From Candidatus Acetothermia bacterium (GTDB lineage Bacteria; Bipolaricaulota; Bipolaricaulia; RBG-16-55-9; DRXL01), in assembly GCA_016179105.1 (NCBI GenBank), contig JACOSB010000056.1, positions 1 to 64,000 of the forward strand: a stretch of DNA of 64,000 nt, given 5' to 3'. The notes beneath the pieces are model-generated. The model had not been told where the DNA came from. It was given only the letters and a program-made list of their open reading frames with translations, and searched no databases. Positions 33,177 through 42,951 of the stretch are shown piece by piece. Position 1 is the first letter of the stretch, and each line of letters starts with the position of its first letter. The translations under genes and the position numbers were made by a program.

Positions 33177-34139
33177 CTAAAAACCAACCTTGAAAGTGTA
33201 CTTCCCGTCTCGGTCGAAGATAATTTTAGCTTGCACGGTGAACCATGCTGTCGGCACTACGATGCCAACGCCCCATCCCAAGCGATTTTCGCTCACCGGG
33301 TCCTTGCCCGTTTCTGCATGCGTCGAGTTTAAGCCCTCAACAAAGAGAACGCCCTGAATGGGCAATTCATCTAGCCAGGGAACTCCTTCGGGGAGAACCG
33401 CGGGCTTGGGCAAGTTTGTGAAAATCAAGAGGAGCAAGAAGCGCCGTTCGACGGAAAATCTCCAGAAGCGCTCGCCCTTGAGCGTCTCGGTGGAGCCGAT
33501 CATGCCGTTCACGAACTGAAAATTCTCAAGACCTGCGTCGTTCGTAAGCCGACCGGTGTTCACCGAGAAAGTGAATTGTCCTATGCTCAACGAGATATAG
33601 TATTGCGACGATAGGAAGATCTTTTTAATGCTCTCCTTGTCGATCGGCCAGAACGCTCCATAAAGCGAATTCGTGGAGTACGTCAAACGGATATTCTGAT
33701 ACAAATTAATCGTTCGGCCAGAGCTGAAGTGCAGATAGCCGACCTTGGGAGCCGTTCCCGTTTTTTGCCAAAGAGCTCCTTTAAACAAAGAGACTTGCCC
33801 GCCCTGCGTGTTGAAGCCGAGCTTGATCCCCATCTCTCCTTCGCGCCCTAGTACCGCATCGCTCGGCCAGTCGACGTGCGAGACCCACAGAGAGCCGATC
33901 TGCAAGCCGATCTTGTGCCGAATCTTGTGGCTGTCGAGCCCGTAAGCGATGCCCCCGAATGGCTTCCAAATCCCGAGTCCTGCCAGGTCAAACCCGTAGC
34001 CACCCTCAAGCCCCAGCAGCGTTCCGTCGATGCTGTTCGAGCTGAAGACCGGTTGTACATCCGGCTGTGCCTGCGCTTGAACACCGAAGAAAATCCCCAT
34101 TGCTCCTAACAGCAGAACCGCGATGAGATTTTTCATCAT
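33177..34139 (-). CDS. Outer-membrane beta-barrel protein of unknown function
   Basis: A 320-residue exported protein. The signal peptide is IAVLLLGAMGIFFGVQAQAQ. Alternating hydrophobic strands follow (KIGLQIGSLWVSHVDW, GEMGIKLGFNT, QYYISLSIGQFTFSVNTGRL, WGVGIVVPTAWFTVQAKII) and the protein ends in TFKVGF with a terminal Phe. No known barrel family is evident. It is immediately upstream of, and codirectional with, the two protease-propeller-barrel genes, so it may be exported or assembled with them. An interrupted hydrophobic loop (RRFLLLLIFTNL, about 230) is unusual for a barrel. Confidence 0.7.
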   Translation of the reverse strand: MMKNLIAVLLLGAMGIFFGVQAQAQPDVQPVFSSNSIDGTLLGLEGGYGFDLAGLGIWKPFGGIAYGLDSHKIRHKIGLQIGSLWVSHVDWPSDAVLGREGEMGIKLGFNTQGGQVSLFKGALWQKTGTAPKVGYLHFSSGRTINLYQNIRLTYSTNSLYGAFWPIDKESIKKIFLSSQYYISLSIGQFTFSVNTGRLTNDAGLENFQFVNGMIGSTETLKGERFWRFSVERRFLLLLIFTNLPKPAVLPEGVPWLDELPIQGVLFVEGLNSTHAETGKDPVSENRLGWGVGIVVPTAWFTVQAKIIFDRDGKYTFKVGF

Positions 34140-34240
34140 CTCATTCCTCCTCAGCCTTTTGTATAAATCGTACTCCCCAAAAGTGAAATGTTGACGGTGC
34201 TACATCTTCTCATTAGAGCCAAAAGTCTCTGTTATCTCTT

Positions 34241-36196
34241 TCACCTCCCACCACCTCCGACATACTTGTCATACCATGCGGCGATACGTTTGTGCAAGTC
34301 GAGCCAATGGTTTTTTTCGGAAATCCCGTGTCCTTCGCGCGGATAAATGACAAGCTCCGTCTCGATTCCATGATCGCACAGCGCTCGATAGAATTGATAC
34401 GATTGTTCGGACGGAACATCCCGATCGAGTTCGCCGTGTAAAATCAGAGTGGGCGTTTTCACGTTTTTTATGTAGTGAATGCCCGAGAATTTTTCATAGA
34501 CTCCATTGCGTTCATAAGGGCTCGCGTCATAGTGAGTCTCATCCCACGCCTGAAGATGGCTGTTGCCATGAAAGCTCAACCAATTGGCAATGCCCGCGCC
34601 CATCACGGCGGCTTTGTATCTATTGGTCTGCGTGACGGTCCAGCAGGTCATGAAGCCGCCATAGCTCCAGCCGCCGAAGCCTAAGCGTTTGGGGTCAGCA
34701 ATGCCTTTGTCAATGAGAAAATCTACGCCGGAGTCAATGTCTTCAAAATCCTTGCCGCCCATATCGCCGACGTTCGCTTCGGCAAACTTTAGACCGAAGC
34801 CTGTGCTGCCGCGGAAATTTGGCAAAAAGACGGCATAGCCCTTAGTGGCGAGCAGTTGGCCCCAATAAGTAATCAAGAATCCATTGGGGACCAGTGAGGT
34901 TGGTCCGCCGTGGGAACAGACAATCATCGGATAACGTTTGCCCTTCTGATAACCAGCGGGCTTGATGAGCACTCCAGAAATTTCCCAACCGTCGCGGCTC
35001 TTCCAGGAGATAATTTCCTGCTCACCCGGTTCAAATTCCTTCAGATTGGGCACAGCATCCGTAAGCTTCTTCCAGTTCAGTTTTGAATTTTCTAGCTCTG
35101 CGCACCAGACGTTGCGCGCGTCAGTCGGAGCTGAGCGCGCGACGGCAATTTTCTTCTGATGCTCGGAGAGCGAAAACTTGGGCCAAAAATTTTCCATCAG
35201 TGCGACCGGCTCGCGCCAGAGTGTTCTTACTTTGCCAACTTTGGGGTCGAGTTCTCCAAAAGCAGCTTCGCCTTGTTCATAGCCGCAAACCAAGAGTGCA
35301 CGGCCATTCTTGGTCCATTCGGCCCAGCCAATGCCTCCGGGATAGGCGGGTGAAATATCTTTGGGCTCGCCGCCATCGGCATTGACGAGAAAGACATTGC
35401 CCTGATTGGCACCGCGATCGCTCAGCACGGAAGAGAGAAATGCGATCTGCTTTTGATCGGGTGACCATCTCGGTAGAGCAATCTGGCGTTTTTTTGGTTT
35501 GAAGACCGTTTTCGGAGTTCCACCTGTGGCAGAGACGCGCGCGAGTCGGCTGTGATACCATGACCATTCGTAGGGATGGTCCGAGATTATTAACGCGAAC
35601 TCACTGCCATCGGGAGCCCACTCGAATTCCCAGACTTGAGCGTCAGTGCGTGTCACTTGTTGAAGTTTTTTTGTAGCGAGTTCGAGCGTCCACAGTCGCG
35701 TGAACTTGTGCACTTTCTCGAACTCGATCGGGTCGTCTTTCTCTTCTTTTTTCTTTTTCTCTTCGTCTGTTTCCGGGTCGCGCATCAGGAATGCCAAATA
35801 TCTCCCGTCCGGCGACCACTGAATCGTATCTTTGCTGCGAGACGTATCGATCTCACCTTTGACATCAGTGATCTGGAGGGCTTCGCCGCCTTCAAGACTC
35901 ATGAGATAAATTTGCAGTTTCCCGTCTTCGACGCGATCGGACAGAAACGCCAGATATTGCCCGTCGGGGGACCAGCGCGGGTGAAAATCCGCACGAGGGC
36001 CGTTTGTCAATTGACGTAAGTTCTTGCCGTCAGCATCGACGAGCCAAATATTCTGTTTGGCTAATTTTGTTTTCTCGCGCATGAGCGAGCTGCTGACATA
36101 AGCAATTCTCTTGCCAGTCGGGTCAATCTGTGCGTCAGAGATCCAGGGGAATTGGAGAACATCTTCGGGAGTCAAGCGTTTTTGCGCGCGTGGCAT
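34241..36196 (-). CDS. S9 prolyl oligopeptidase-family acylaminoacyl-peptidase
   Basis: A 651-residue serine peptidase. ATG 36194-36196 is chosen because GGAGG lies six bases upstream; an upstream in-frame start adds 37 unlikely residues. The N-terminal seven-bladed propeller has TolB-like strands (WSPDGRYLAFL, WAPDGSEFAL). The catalytic alpha/beta-hydrolase domain has Ser511 in GFGGWSYGGFM, an Asp in LHGELDRDVPSEQS and a His in REGHGISEKNHW. No signal peptide is seen, so it is cytoplasmic and removes residues from short or acylated peptides. It follows two exported proteases and may complete peptide utilisation. Confidence 0.93.
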   Translation of the reverse strand: MPRAQKRLTPEDVLQFPWISDAQIDPTGKRIAYVSSSLMREKTKLAKQNIWLVDADGKNLRQLTNGPRADFHPRWSPDGQYLAFLSDRVEDGKLQIYLMSLEGGEALQITDVKGEIDTSRSKDTIQWSPDGRYLAFLMRDPETDEEKKKKEEKDDPIEFEKVHKFTRLWTLELATKKLQQVTRTDAQVWEFEWAPDGSEFALIISDHPYEWSWYHSRLARVSATGGTPKTVFKPKKRQIALPRWSPDQKQIAFLSSVLSDRGANQGNVFLVNADGGEPKDISPAYPGGIGWAEWTKNGRALLVCGYEQGEAAFGELDPKVGKVRTLWREPVALMENFWPKFSLSEHQKKIAVARSAPTDARNVWCAELENSKLNWKKLTDAVPNLKEFEPGEQEIISWKSRDGWEISGVLIKPAGYQKGKRYPMIVCSHGGPTSLVPNGFLITYWGQLLATKGYAVFLPNFRGSTGFGLKFAEANVGDMGGKDFEDIDSGVDFLIDKGIADPKRLGFGGWSYGGFMTCWTVTQTNRYKAAVMGAGIANWLSFHGNSHLQAWDETHYDASPYERNGVYEKFSGIHYIKNVKTPTLILHGELDRDVPSEQSYQFYRALCDHGIETELVIYPREGHGISEKNHWLDLHKRIAAWYDKYVGGGGR

Positions 36197-36266
36197 CGTC
36201 AGCCTCCGTAGGTGTTTTATGTGAATGGATTCTAGCATAGTTTGAGGAGGAAGAACACGTGAGTGA

Positions 36267-37661
36267 CTACTTTGCTTGCTTTGCCACCTCGCGCGCGGCC
36301 ATCTCATCCAAATACGCTTTGTCCTCGACGTGCAAGAGATAGGGATTGAAAAGCTGCGTCACGCAGAAAACCGACAAAAATGTGCCCAGCACGGCCATCA
36401 CCATCCCCGGGTTAAACACACCGCCAACCCAACCCGCGAGTGCTGTACTCAAGGGCCAGGTGCACTGTGCGATCACCCGTCGCACAGAGAAAACTCGCCC
36501 TTGCAGCTCGCGAGGCACTTGCGTCTGCCAGATCGCTTGCGAATGCACATTCAGAATCGGCGTCATCGCGCTCACGAAGAAGACCATCCCGGCTGCGAAA
36601 TAAAGCTGCGATGAAAACCCAAACAAAATCTGTCCGATGCCCGAGATGATCATCGGCACCAAGACTCCGTAAACCCTTCTCGCCTTGAGCCCGCCCCACG
36701 TACTAATGAACAGACCGCCCACGACACCGCCGATGCTAAAGACTGAACTCAGCAACGCCAGCGCCGTCTCGAATGTGAAATTGCGCGCTGCCCAGTCTAT
36801 GACCAAATTGAACTTGACAATCAACGGCTGAAAAACTCCAATCGGCGCGCCGACAAAGTTAGCGACCGTAAACGTGCCGAGCAGCCAGAGCAAGGGCCGG
36901 CGGTGCCAGATGTAGAGCGCTCCTTCTTTGACGTCAGCCCAGATGCTCTTCTTCGGCTTGCTCCCGTCAGCGCTCAGATCGGTTCGCGAAGGCGAGGGAA
37001 TGTAGAGAAAAATCAGAACAGCAGACGCAAAGAAAAAAGTAACCGCGTCAATCGTGATCGCGAGTGGAGTCCCGTCATTCAGCTGGCCAAGCCAATCCCC
37101 CAGCCCACCGGGAACAAGACCTTGGCGCGCGAGCGCGGGCAACGCGATCAGTCCAGCCGCGATCGCCGGGGACAATATGCTCGAAAGAGACCAGATTGTT
37201 TGCATCATCCCGTTGGCTCTAGGCAAAAGCCTTTCGGGCACGAGCATCGCGTACGATGTGTCAAATGCTGCTGCATGAAACGCTCCCAACGCGGCCGCAA
37301 CCAGTGTAAGAATGAGCAATAGCCAAAATTGAAGCGTGTGCGTTACGATCAGCGCAGCCAGCACGAGACTCAGACAGCCGCTGGCAAAATCTGTGACTAT
37401 CATTGTGCGTTTGCGATCGTGACGGTCAGCCCACGCTCCCGCGAGCGGCGCGATGAAGACTGTCGGCAGCGCAAATACCAGACTGACCCACGAGAGTGCG
37501 AAAGCCAATTCAACTTTTTGTTCTGGATGTGGATAAAGCACCTGGGTGAGCCAGATCGTGAGCGAAAAAAACGTAAGCGCGCTCCCAAAAACAGAGATGG
37601 ACTGCGTGGCCCAGACGATGAGAAACGTGCGAAACCCGTGCGGAGGCGGTTGATAGGACAA
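36267..37661 (-). CDS. MFS exporter (MFS_3 / EntS-like)
   Basis: A 464-residue inner-membrane protein with about twelve hydrophobic helices. The loop 2-3 signature GAWADRHDRKRTMIVTD is the MFS motif A region, and the fold is that of the EntS/MefA-type drug and siderophore exporters (MFS_3). A central hydrophilic loop near residues 225-240 separates the two halves. The C-terminal tail is long and charged (KAYLDEMAAREVAKQ). It stands alone upstream of the S9 gene. The substrate is unknown. Confidence 0.85.
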   Translation of the reverse strand: MSYQPPPHGFRTFLIVWATQSISVFGSALTFFSLTIWLTQVLYPHPEQKVELAFALSWVSLVFALPTVFIAPLAGAWADRHDRKRTMIVTDFASGCLSLVLAALIVTHTLQFWLLLILTLVAAALGAFHAAAFDTSYAMLVPERLLPRANGMMQTIWSLSSILSPAIAAGLIALPALARQGLVPGGLGDWLGQLNDGTPLAITIDAVTFFFASAVLIFLYIPSPSRTDLSADGSKPKKSIWADVKEGALYIWHRRPLLWLLGTFTVANFVGAPIGVFQPLIVKFNLVIDWAARNFTFETALALLSSVFSIGGVVGGLFISTWGGLKARRVYGVLVPMIISGIGQILFGFSSQLYFAAGMVFFVSAMTPILNVHSQAIWQTQVPRELQGRVFSVRRVIAQCTWPLSTALAGWVGGVFNPGMVMAVLGTFLSVFCVTQLFNPYLLHVEDKAYLDEMAAREVAKQAK

Positions 37662-37691
37662 AAATAAACTCCCTCAAAGACAGAGATTCTT

Positions 37692-37719
37692 GTAGGAACG
37701 CACGGCCATGCGTCCCTAC
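37692..37719. repeat. GTAGG palindrome, dispersed family
   Basis: Arms GTAGGAACGCA and TGCGTCCCTAC, near-perfect, lie between the MFS gene and the LolA-like gene. Confidence 0.65.
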
Positions 37720-37728
37720 CGGGATAAT

Positions 37729-38517
37729 TTACTTGCAGAACGTGTTTGGATCAAACGCCACATCGGGCAGCACTTCAGTCTTAATATCGCTCAAATCGAA
37801 CATCGTCTTTTGATTCTTGAATAGAAGATCTTCAACGACGGCTTGGCTCACATAGCGGTCATCTTTGAATGTGTCATACTTGAGATAGGTGACGCGCTTG
37901 ATCGGCGTCTCCGGGTCGAGCCCAAAGAGATCGGTACGTTGGGGATCTAATGTCTTCTTATCAACCCAGAGAATCACGTTCTGATACGAAGTCTTTGGGC
38001 TCTTGGCGGCGAGCACGAGTTTGATCGTATCTTTGCCGTTCAATTTTTCTTCAGTTCTCTGTTTGACATTGTACTTGCCCTCAAATTCAATTCCGGCGGC
38101 TTCACCGACTGAGGCATCGCCGAAGAGTTTTTGCTGACCCGAGATTTTTAACGCTTCGTCCTTGCACGGCACTTCTTTTCCTGGTGTCTTCAGGCTGGAC
38201 TGCCAAAAATAAATATCATCGCCGGAGACTAAATAGTAAGTACCTTTGAGCGAGTCCGGCGCTGTGAACGAGATGCGCTGGCGAAAATCTCCTGAGAATT
38301 TTTTGTTCTCAGCCAATAAGAAGGCCTCGCTCTTGGTCGTGCTGCGCGTCGACTCATCAAATTTTTCAGAGACTATATGAATTTTGAACGAGTGCGAGTC
38401 GGCTTTGATGAACCGAGCCTCGTCCGCTTGTTTCAGAATTTCTTCGTTCGTTTGGCCTAAAACCGTGACGACTCCAGCGAGCAATGAGAGTGATAAGATC
38501 ATTCTTAGTCTTGGCAT
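37729..38517 (-). CDS. Outer-membrane lipoprotein-sorting protein (LolA/LolB-like)
   Basis: A 262-residue periplasmic protein starting at ATG 38515-38517 after AGGAG. It has a signal peptide (RMILSLSLLAGVVTVLGQ) and the half-barrel fold of the COG2834/DUF4292 group, seen in SGDFRQRISFTAPDSLKGTYYL, GDDIYFWQ and NVILWVDKKTLDPQRTDLF. Homologues carry lipoproteins or a hydrophobic ligand across the periplasm. The gene lies 19 bases downstream of an FtsX/LolC-type permease, a common pairing. It may deliver a substrate extracted by the permease. Confidence 0.85.
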   Translation of the reverse strand: MPRLRMILSLSLLAGVVTVLGQTNEEILKQADEARFIKADSHSFKIHIVSEKFDESTRSTTKSEAFLLAENKKFSGDFRQRISFTAPDSLKGTYYLVSGDDIYFWQSSLKTPGKEVPCKDEALKISGQQKLFGDASVGEAAGIEFEGKYNVKQRTEEKLNGKDTIKLVLAAKSPKTSYQNVILWVDKKTLDPQRTDLFGLDPETPIKRVTYLKYDTFKDDRYVSQAVVEDLLFKNQKTMFDLSDIKTEVLPDVAFDPNTFCK

Positions 38518-38536
38518 ATAGAGCTCCTTGGCCTGA

Positions 38537-39742
38537 TTATACATGTCTCAAGGCCTCGACGATGTTCGTGCGGGCCGCACGCAGTGCCGGAAAGATCGTT
38601 GAGATCAGCGTCGAAATAAACGTCGTGATAAACGGGACGACGCACGTCGAGGGCGCGAGCCAGATTTCGACAGCGACCGTGAGCGAGAACCCCGGAGGAC
38701 TGTAAAGAATTTTTGCTCCGTTGATGATCCAGCCACCGACCACCCCTAAGCCGAGTCCCAACACAGCCCCGACCAACCCTAAACAAACGCTCTCGGCAAA
38801 AAAGATCGTAAAGACTTGCCAGCGCTTCGTGCCCAGGGCGCGCACGGTGCCGATCTCGCGCATTCTCTCAAAAAAGCTCATCGTCATCACTTCCAAAATA
38901 CTAAAAAATACGAGCGTGAAGATCGCAGCATTCATAAAACCGAACATCACGTTCCAGAAGGCGCGCACTTGATGATAGAAGGTCGAGAGGTCGCTCCAGG
39001 TCTTGACGATAAAATCTGACTTGCTGTCAACGATCGCTCTTTTCAATTGTTCGCCCACCCGATCGGTCGCTTCCATCGATCTTAGCTTAATGATCACTTT
39101 CTCGACGCCCTCGGTGTTGAGAAGTTTCTGCACGAACGCGAGGGGCAAAAACGCGAGATGCGCGTCTTGTTCGGGCTGAGGACCTTTGAAGAAGCCGACG
39201 ATCTCAAGACGCCCCGTGTTCACAGAACCCTCCACGGTTTGGGCCATGACGACCAGCGGGTCTCCTACTTTGACGTTGAGCATCTGCGCCATCTGCTCGC
39301 CGATAAATACTTTGGCCAAATCGCCCTTCTGTAGGCCACGCCCTTCTTGGACGCTAAACCCAATAATCTGATTCTCGGGCTCGACGCCGATCCCGATGAA
39401 GGTCGTGTTTCGCTGGTTATTGCCGATAAGCCCTTCCATCGCGAGCGTCTCGGTATACGAGTCCAAGTCCGGCTGCGCCGACGAGAGCGTTTGCCCGATT
39501 TGTTTAAGTTCTTCGGGGGTGATGAGATAGCGATAGCCGGTGAGGTCGCCGCGCCAGTAGCGCTCGTGCGCGATCTGCAAGTGCCCATAGGTCGCAGCTG
39601 AGAGTTCTTTTAGGCGTACATAGCCCGCGTCGATGTAACCCTCCACGATGAAGAGCGCCGCCGTCCCAATCGCAATCAAAAAGAGACTGAGCGTCGTGCG
39701 CCGACGATTACGGAAGACATTTCTCAGAGCGATCTTGAACAT
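38537..39742 (-). CDS. FtsX/LolC/MacB-type ABC transporter permease
   Basis: A 401-residue inner-membrane permease. One helix lies near residues 15-35 (TTLSLFLIAIGTAALFI), followed by a large periplasmic MacB_PCD domain (about 40-265). Three C-terminal helices follow (FMNAAIFTLVFFSILEVMTM, VCLGLVGAVLGLGLGVVGGW, VVPFITTFISTLISTIF). The coupling-helix motif ERMREIGTVRALGTKRWQVF is classic for FtsX-family proteins. It would need a LolD/MacB-like ATPase, which is not encoded in the window. It is cotranscribed with the LolA-like protein. Suggested role: extracting a lipoprotein or lipid from the inner membrane. Confidence 0.9.
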   Translation of the reverse strand: MFKIALRNVFRNRRRTTLSLFLIAIGTAALFIVEGYIDAGYVRLKELSAATYGHLQIAHERYWRGDLTGYRYLITPEELKQIGQTLSSAQPDLDSYTETLAMEGLIGNNQRNTTFIGIGVEPENQIIGFSVQEGRGLQKGDLAKVFIGEQMAQMLNVKVGDPLVVMAQTVEGSVNTGRLEIVGFFKGPQPEQDAHLAFLPLAFVQKLLNTEGVEKVIIKLRSMEATDRVGEQLKRAIVDSKSDFIVKTWSDLSTFYHQVRAFWNVMFGFMNAAIFTLVFFSILEVMTMSFFERMREIGTVRALGTKRWQVFTIFFAESVCLGLVGAVLGLGLGVVGGWIINGAKILYSPPGFSLTVAVEIWLAPSTCVVPFITTFISTLISTIFPALRAARTNIVEALRHV

Positions 39743-39833
39743 CTTTCCATCTCTCGTTTCAAAGACATTGCCCTAATTTTACTGAATGAAAAAAGTCCTC
39801 TGACATGACTTAGGTCATCTAGCATTTAGACAA

Positions 39834-39900
39834 GCATAGGGGCGGGGTAACCCCGCCCCTATGCAGAAATGTCAGTGCACAGGCGACTCGCCGAGTCGCC
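39834..39900. repeat. Two adjacent palindromes of the dispersed family
   Basis: 39834-39864 has arms GCATAGGGGCGGGG and CCCCGCCCCTATGC. 39882-39900 is GGCGACTCGCCGAGTCGCC. Both lie between the hydrolase remnant and the permease operon, and either could act as a transcription barrier. Confidence 0.65.
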
Positions 39901-39916
39901 GCTACGATGAAAAAAT

Positions 39917-40688
39917 CTAGAACGAGAGCAAGAAGCGCTTGAACCAAGCAAACATATCCTGCGTGGCGCGCGCCTCTTGTAAGAGTTCCATGCCGTAATC
40001 GAAATTCAATTCGGCGATGTAGACGTTGACTTGCTTCGGGTCATCCGTCTGTTCGGCAAAAAACTGGGCTCCGTTCTTATCGATGGGGTCGGTCATGAAG
40101 AGCACCCGTCGCGGCGCGAACTTGAACGGATAGACCGGCTGGAGATGAGAGAACCGAATGGAGACTGCGACGGCCGCCTTGAGCTCGGGATAGATGCCCA
40201 TCGAAGCCCACCAGACTGTATTGGCGCTAAAGCCAATCCCGGCGATGCCGATGCGTTGAGGGTCGATTTCAGACTGTGCCATGAGAAATTTGAGCGCTCC
40301 CCCGATGTCTTTGACCAAATCAAGCCGGTACTGAAGATCATCCTGGGGGACCCGATAGTTGCTGGTGCTCTCGCCCTGCCCGCGCACATCGTAGGCCAAC
40401 ACGGCGTATCCTTGCTGATAGAAGACACCCATGAATGAAGCCCATTGCTTGCGATCTCCTCCGATCTCCTCCGCGCTCGTGGACGAAAATGATCGCGGGA
40501 TGTTTGGCCTGTCCGTTCTCAGGAACCCCGTAGGTGCCCTTCAAGAACACGTTGTCTTCCGCAGCGAACTCAACTTCTTTGACCGTCGCGTTGGAGCTGA
40601 CGACTTGGCTGAGGAGTGAACTGGACGAGCCGACCAGACCGAGCAAGACGACCAAAAACAAAACGACCGACCGCAGAACTAGGCGCAT
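39917..40688 (-). pseudogene. Secreted alpha/beta hydrolase broken by a 10-bp duplication
   Basis: The gene starts at ATG 40686-40688 after AAGGAGG, with a signal peptide (SVVLFLVVLLGLVGSSSSLL) and a dienelactone-hydrolase-like fold (PAIIFVHERGGD). The frame is lost at a tandem repeat of GATCTCCTCC (40454-40463 and 40464-40473). Deleting one copy restores HERGGDRKQWASFMGVFYQQ and joins perfectly to the second frame, which holds YAVLAYDVRGQGES, the nucleophile region RIGIAGIGFSAN, the acid (FMTDPIDKNG) and the rest of the domain. The allele is therefore a frameshift mutant, or phase-variable if slippage is reversible. Confidence 0.88.
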
Positions 40689-40758
40689 TGTGTCCTCCTT
40701 ATATCCCGCGTCGGTCACTGGGTTTACTCTAGCTCAAAATTTTCAGTTTGTCAAATGA

Positions 40759-40790
40759 AAAAGCCCCCTCGGCTCTCACCGAAGGGGCTT
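40759..40790 (-). terminator. Rho-independent terminator of rpoD
   Basis: Read on the minus strand, AAGCCCCTTCGG, a six-base loop and CCGAGGGGGCTT are followed by a T tract. It lies 19 bases after the rpoD stop. The stem is about twelve pairs. Confidence 0.85.
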
Positions 40791-40808
40791 GCCGATCTCG
40801 TTCTCAAA

Positions 40809-41795
<987 letters not shown>

Positions 41796-41981
41796 GGGTT
41801 ATCGACGCTCCTTCATCCCAGGCAGTTCTCCGCAACAATATACGTTCCAGGAAATACTACGTTTCAACCGATGCAGCCGCATTATGATATTTCACACCTC
41901 TCCCCTCTTCTTCACTAAAGAAAAGGACCCTGTTGCCAGGGCCAGAGGCAAGCTAGAACGACATCACTGCATCATAAAAGA

Positions 41982-42010
41982 ATCGTAGCACAAAAATCCG
42001 GAAAAGTCAA
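41982..42010 (-). promoter_or_regulatory. rpoD promoter
   Basis: On the minus strand: TTGACT (42005-42010), a 17-base spacer and TACGAT (41982-41987). The leader to the rpoD ATG is about 180 bases and includes a small CCCTG/CAGGG hairpin near 41930. It lies back to back with the promoter at 42019-42048. Confidence 0.6.
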
Positions 42011-42018
42011 TAGGAGCC

Positions 42019-42048
42019 TTGATTTTTTACGACCAGATCAGCTAGAAT
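42019..42048 (+). promoter_or_regulatory. Promoter of the small Cys/His protein-comEA pair
   Basis: TTGATT (42019-42024), an 18-base spacer and TAGAAT (42043-42048). Transcription would begin near 42055, which favours ATG 42070 as the start of the next gene over the in-frame TTG at 42052. The rpoD promoter lies eight bases away in the other direction. Confidence 0.55.
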
Positions 42049-42069
42049 GGTTTGGTGATCCAGACTACT

Positions 42070-42582
42070 ATGCCGAAAAACCTCTTCCAATGGTATGCGA
42101 CCATACATTATAGCACCTGCGAAGCCTGTTTACGACGCCACGGAGATATTTTCGAGCGAGATTCGGACATGCCTCCTCTTCACAAAGAGTGTCGTTGCCA
42201 TATTTTAGAGATTGATTCATCAGAATCGGAATACTATCGGGAGAAGAGCGAGCGTATGAGAGAAAAAGCATTGTCTGAATTGGACCGGCGTCGGTCCTGG
42301 AAGGAGGCCGTCACCTTGGTGGCCACAGATTTCGCTCGATCGGAAGAATTGTTTAGACAGACTTTCCAGATCGACGTCTATCTCGAAGAAATCGAGCAGC
42401 TGTGTATCGCTCAGCAAGAGTGGCTGGCCGCACATGCGGAGCAACGCACGGGCTTGAGTAAGCTCTTTGTGCGTGCCTATCGCATTAAATTTAATTTAGA
42501 CAAGTACCAAACGCTCGCTCAGGGCATGAGAGTTACTCAAGAACAGCATGGGATTGAGCGCATTCGCAAGCTTTTCGCATGA
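42070..42582 (+). CDS. Small protein with gpF-like Cys/His motif
   Basis: A 170-residue soluble protein. Residues near 15-50 contain STCEACLRRHGDIF and PPLHKECRCHIL. The spacing C-x2-C-x3-H, then PPLH..CRC, is like the metal-binding tail of phage Mu gpF-type minor head proteins. The rest is helical (EKSERMREKALSELDRRRSW, FVRAYRIKFNLDKYQTLAQG). No phage genes are nearby. It overlaps comEA by four bases (ATGA), so the two are translated together. Function unknown; a link to DNA uptake is only suggested by the neighbour. Confidence 0.6.
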   Translation: MPKNLFQWYATIHYSTCEACLRRHGDIFERDSDMPPLHKECRCHILEIDSSESEYYREKSERMREKALSELDRRRSWKEAVTLVATDFARSEELFRQTFQIDVYLEEIEQLCIAQQEWLAAHAEQRTGLSKLFVRAYRIKFNLDKYQTLAQGMRVTQEQHGIERIRKLFA

Positions 42583-42920
42583 GACTCAAACACACGGATT
42601 GGACAATCTTAACAATTTTTCTGACAGCCGCGCTCTCGTGGTCGGTCATCCAGATGGCTTCGCCGCCGTCACTCAGGGTGAAAATCTGGCAGCCGCCCAT
42701 CGTGAAAATCTCTAATTCGCTTGAGTCCATCGGTCTGAATTCTGCGACCTATGAAGAACTGCTCGCGGTGCCGGGCATCGGTCCTGTCTTGGCGCAGCGG
42801 ATCTTAGACTATCGCAAAGAGCATGGGTCGTTTAAGACGATTGAAGAACTGAATAATATTAAAGGCATCGGGCCGAAGACGCTGGAAAAACTGAAACCCT
42901 ATTTGCGCATCAATCCTTAA
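42579..42920 (+). CDS. comEA: ComEA-like helix-hairpin-helix DNA-uptake protein
   Basis: A 113-residue protein with an N-terminal membrane anchor (WTILTIFLTAALSWSVIQMA), a linker and a tandem helix-hairpin-helix (NSATYEELLAVPGIGPVLAQ, ILDYRKEHGSFKTIEELNNI, KGIGPKTLEKLKPYL). ComEA binds incoming double-stranded DNA in the periplasm during natural transformation. The HhH motif is typical in spacing and sequence. No other com gene is in the window. Cotranslated with the Cys/His protein upstream. Confidence 0.85.
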   Translation: MRLKHTDWTILTIFLTAALSWSVIQMASPPSLRVKIWQPPIVKISNSLESIGLNSATYEELLAVPGIGPVLAQRILDYRKEHGSFKTIEELNNIKGIGPKTLEKLKPYLRINP

Positions 42921-42921
42921 T

Positions 42922-42948
42922 GTAGGACGGTTTGCGAACCGCCCCTAC
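42922..42948. repeat. GTAGG palindrome, dispersed family
   Basis: Arms GTAGGACGGTTTG and CGAACCGCCCCTAC, almost the same as the copy at 30240, sit at the convergent ends of comEA and pit. Confidence 0.75.
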
Positions 42949-42951
42949 GGG

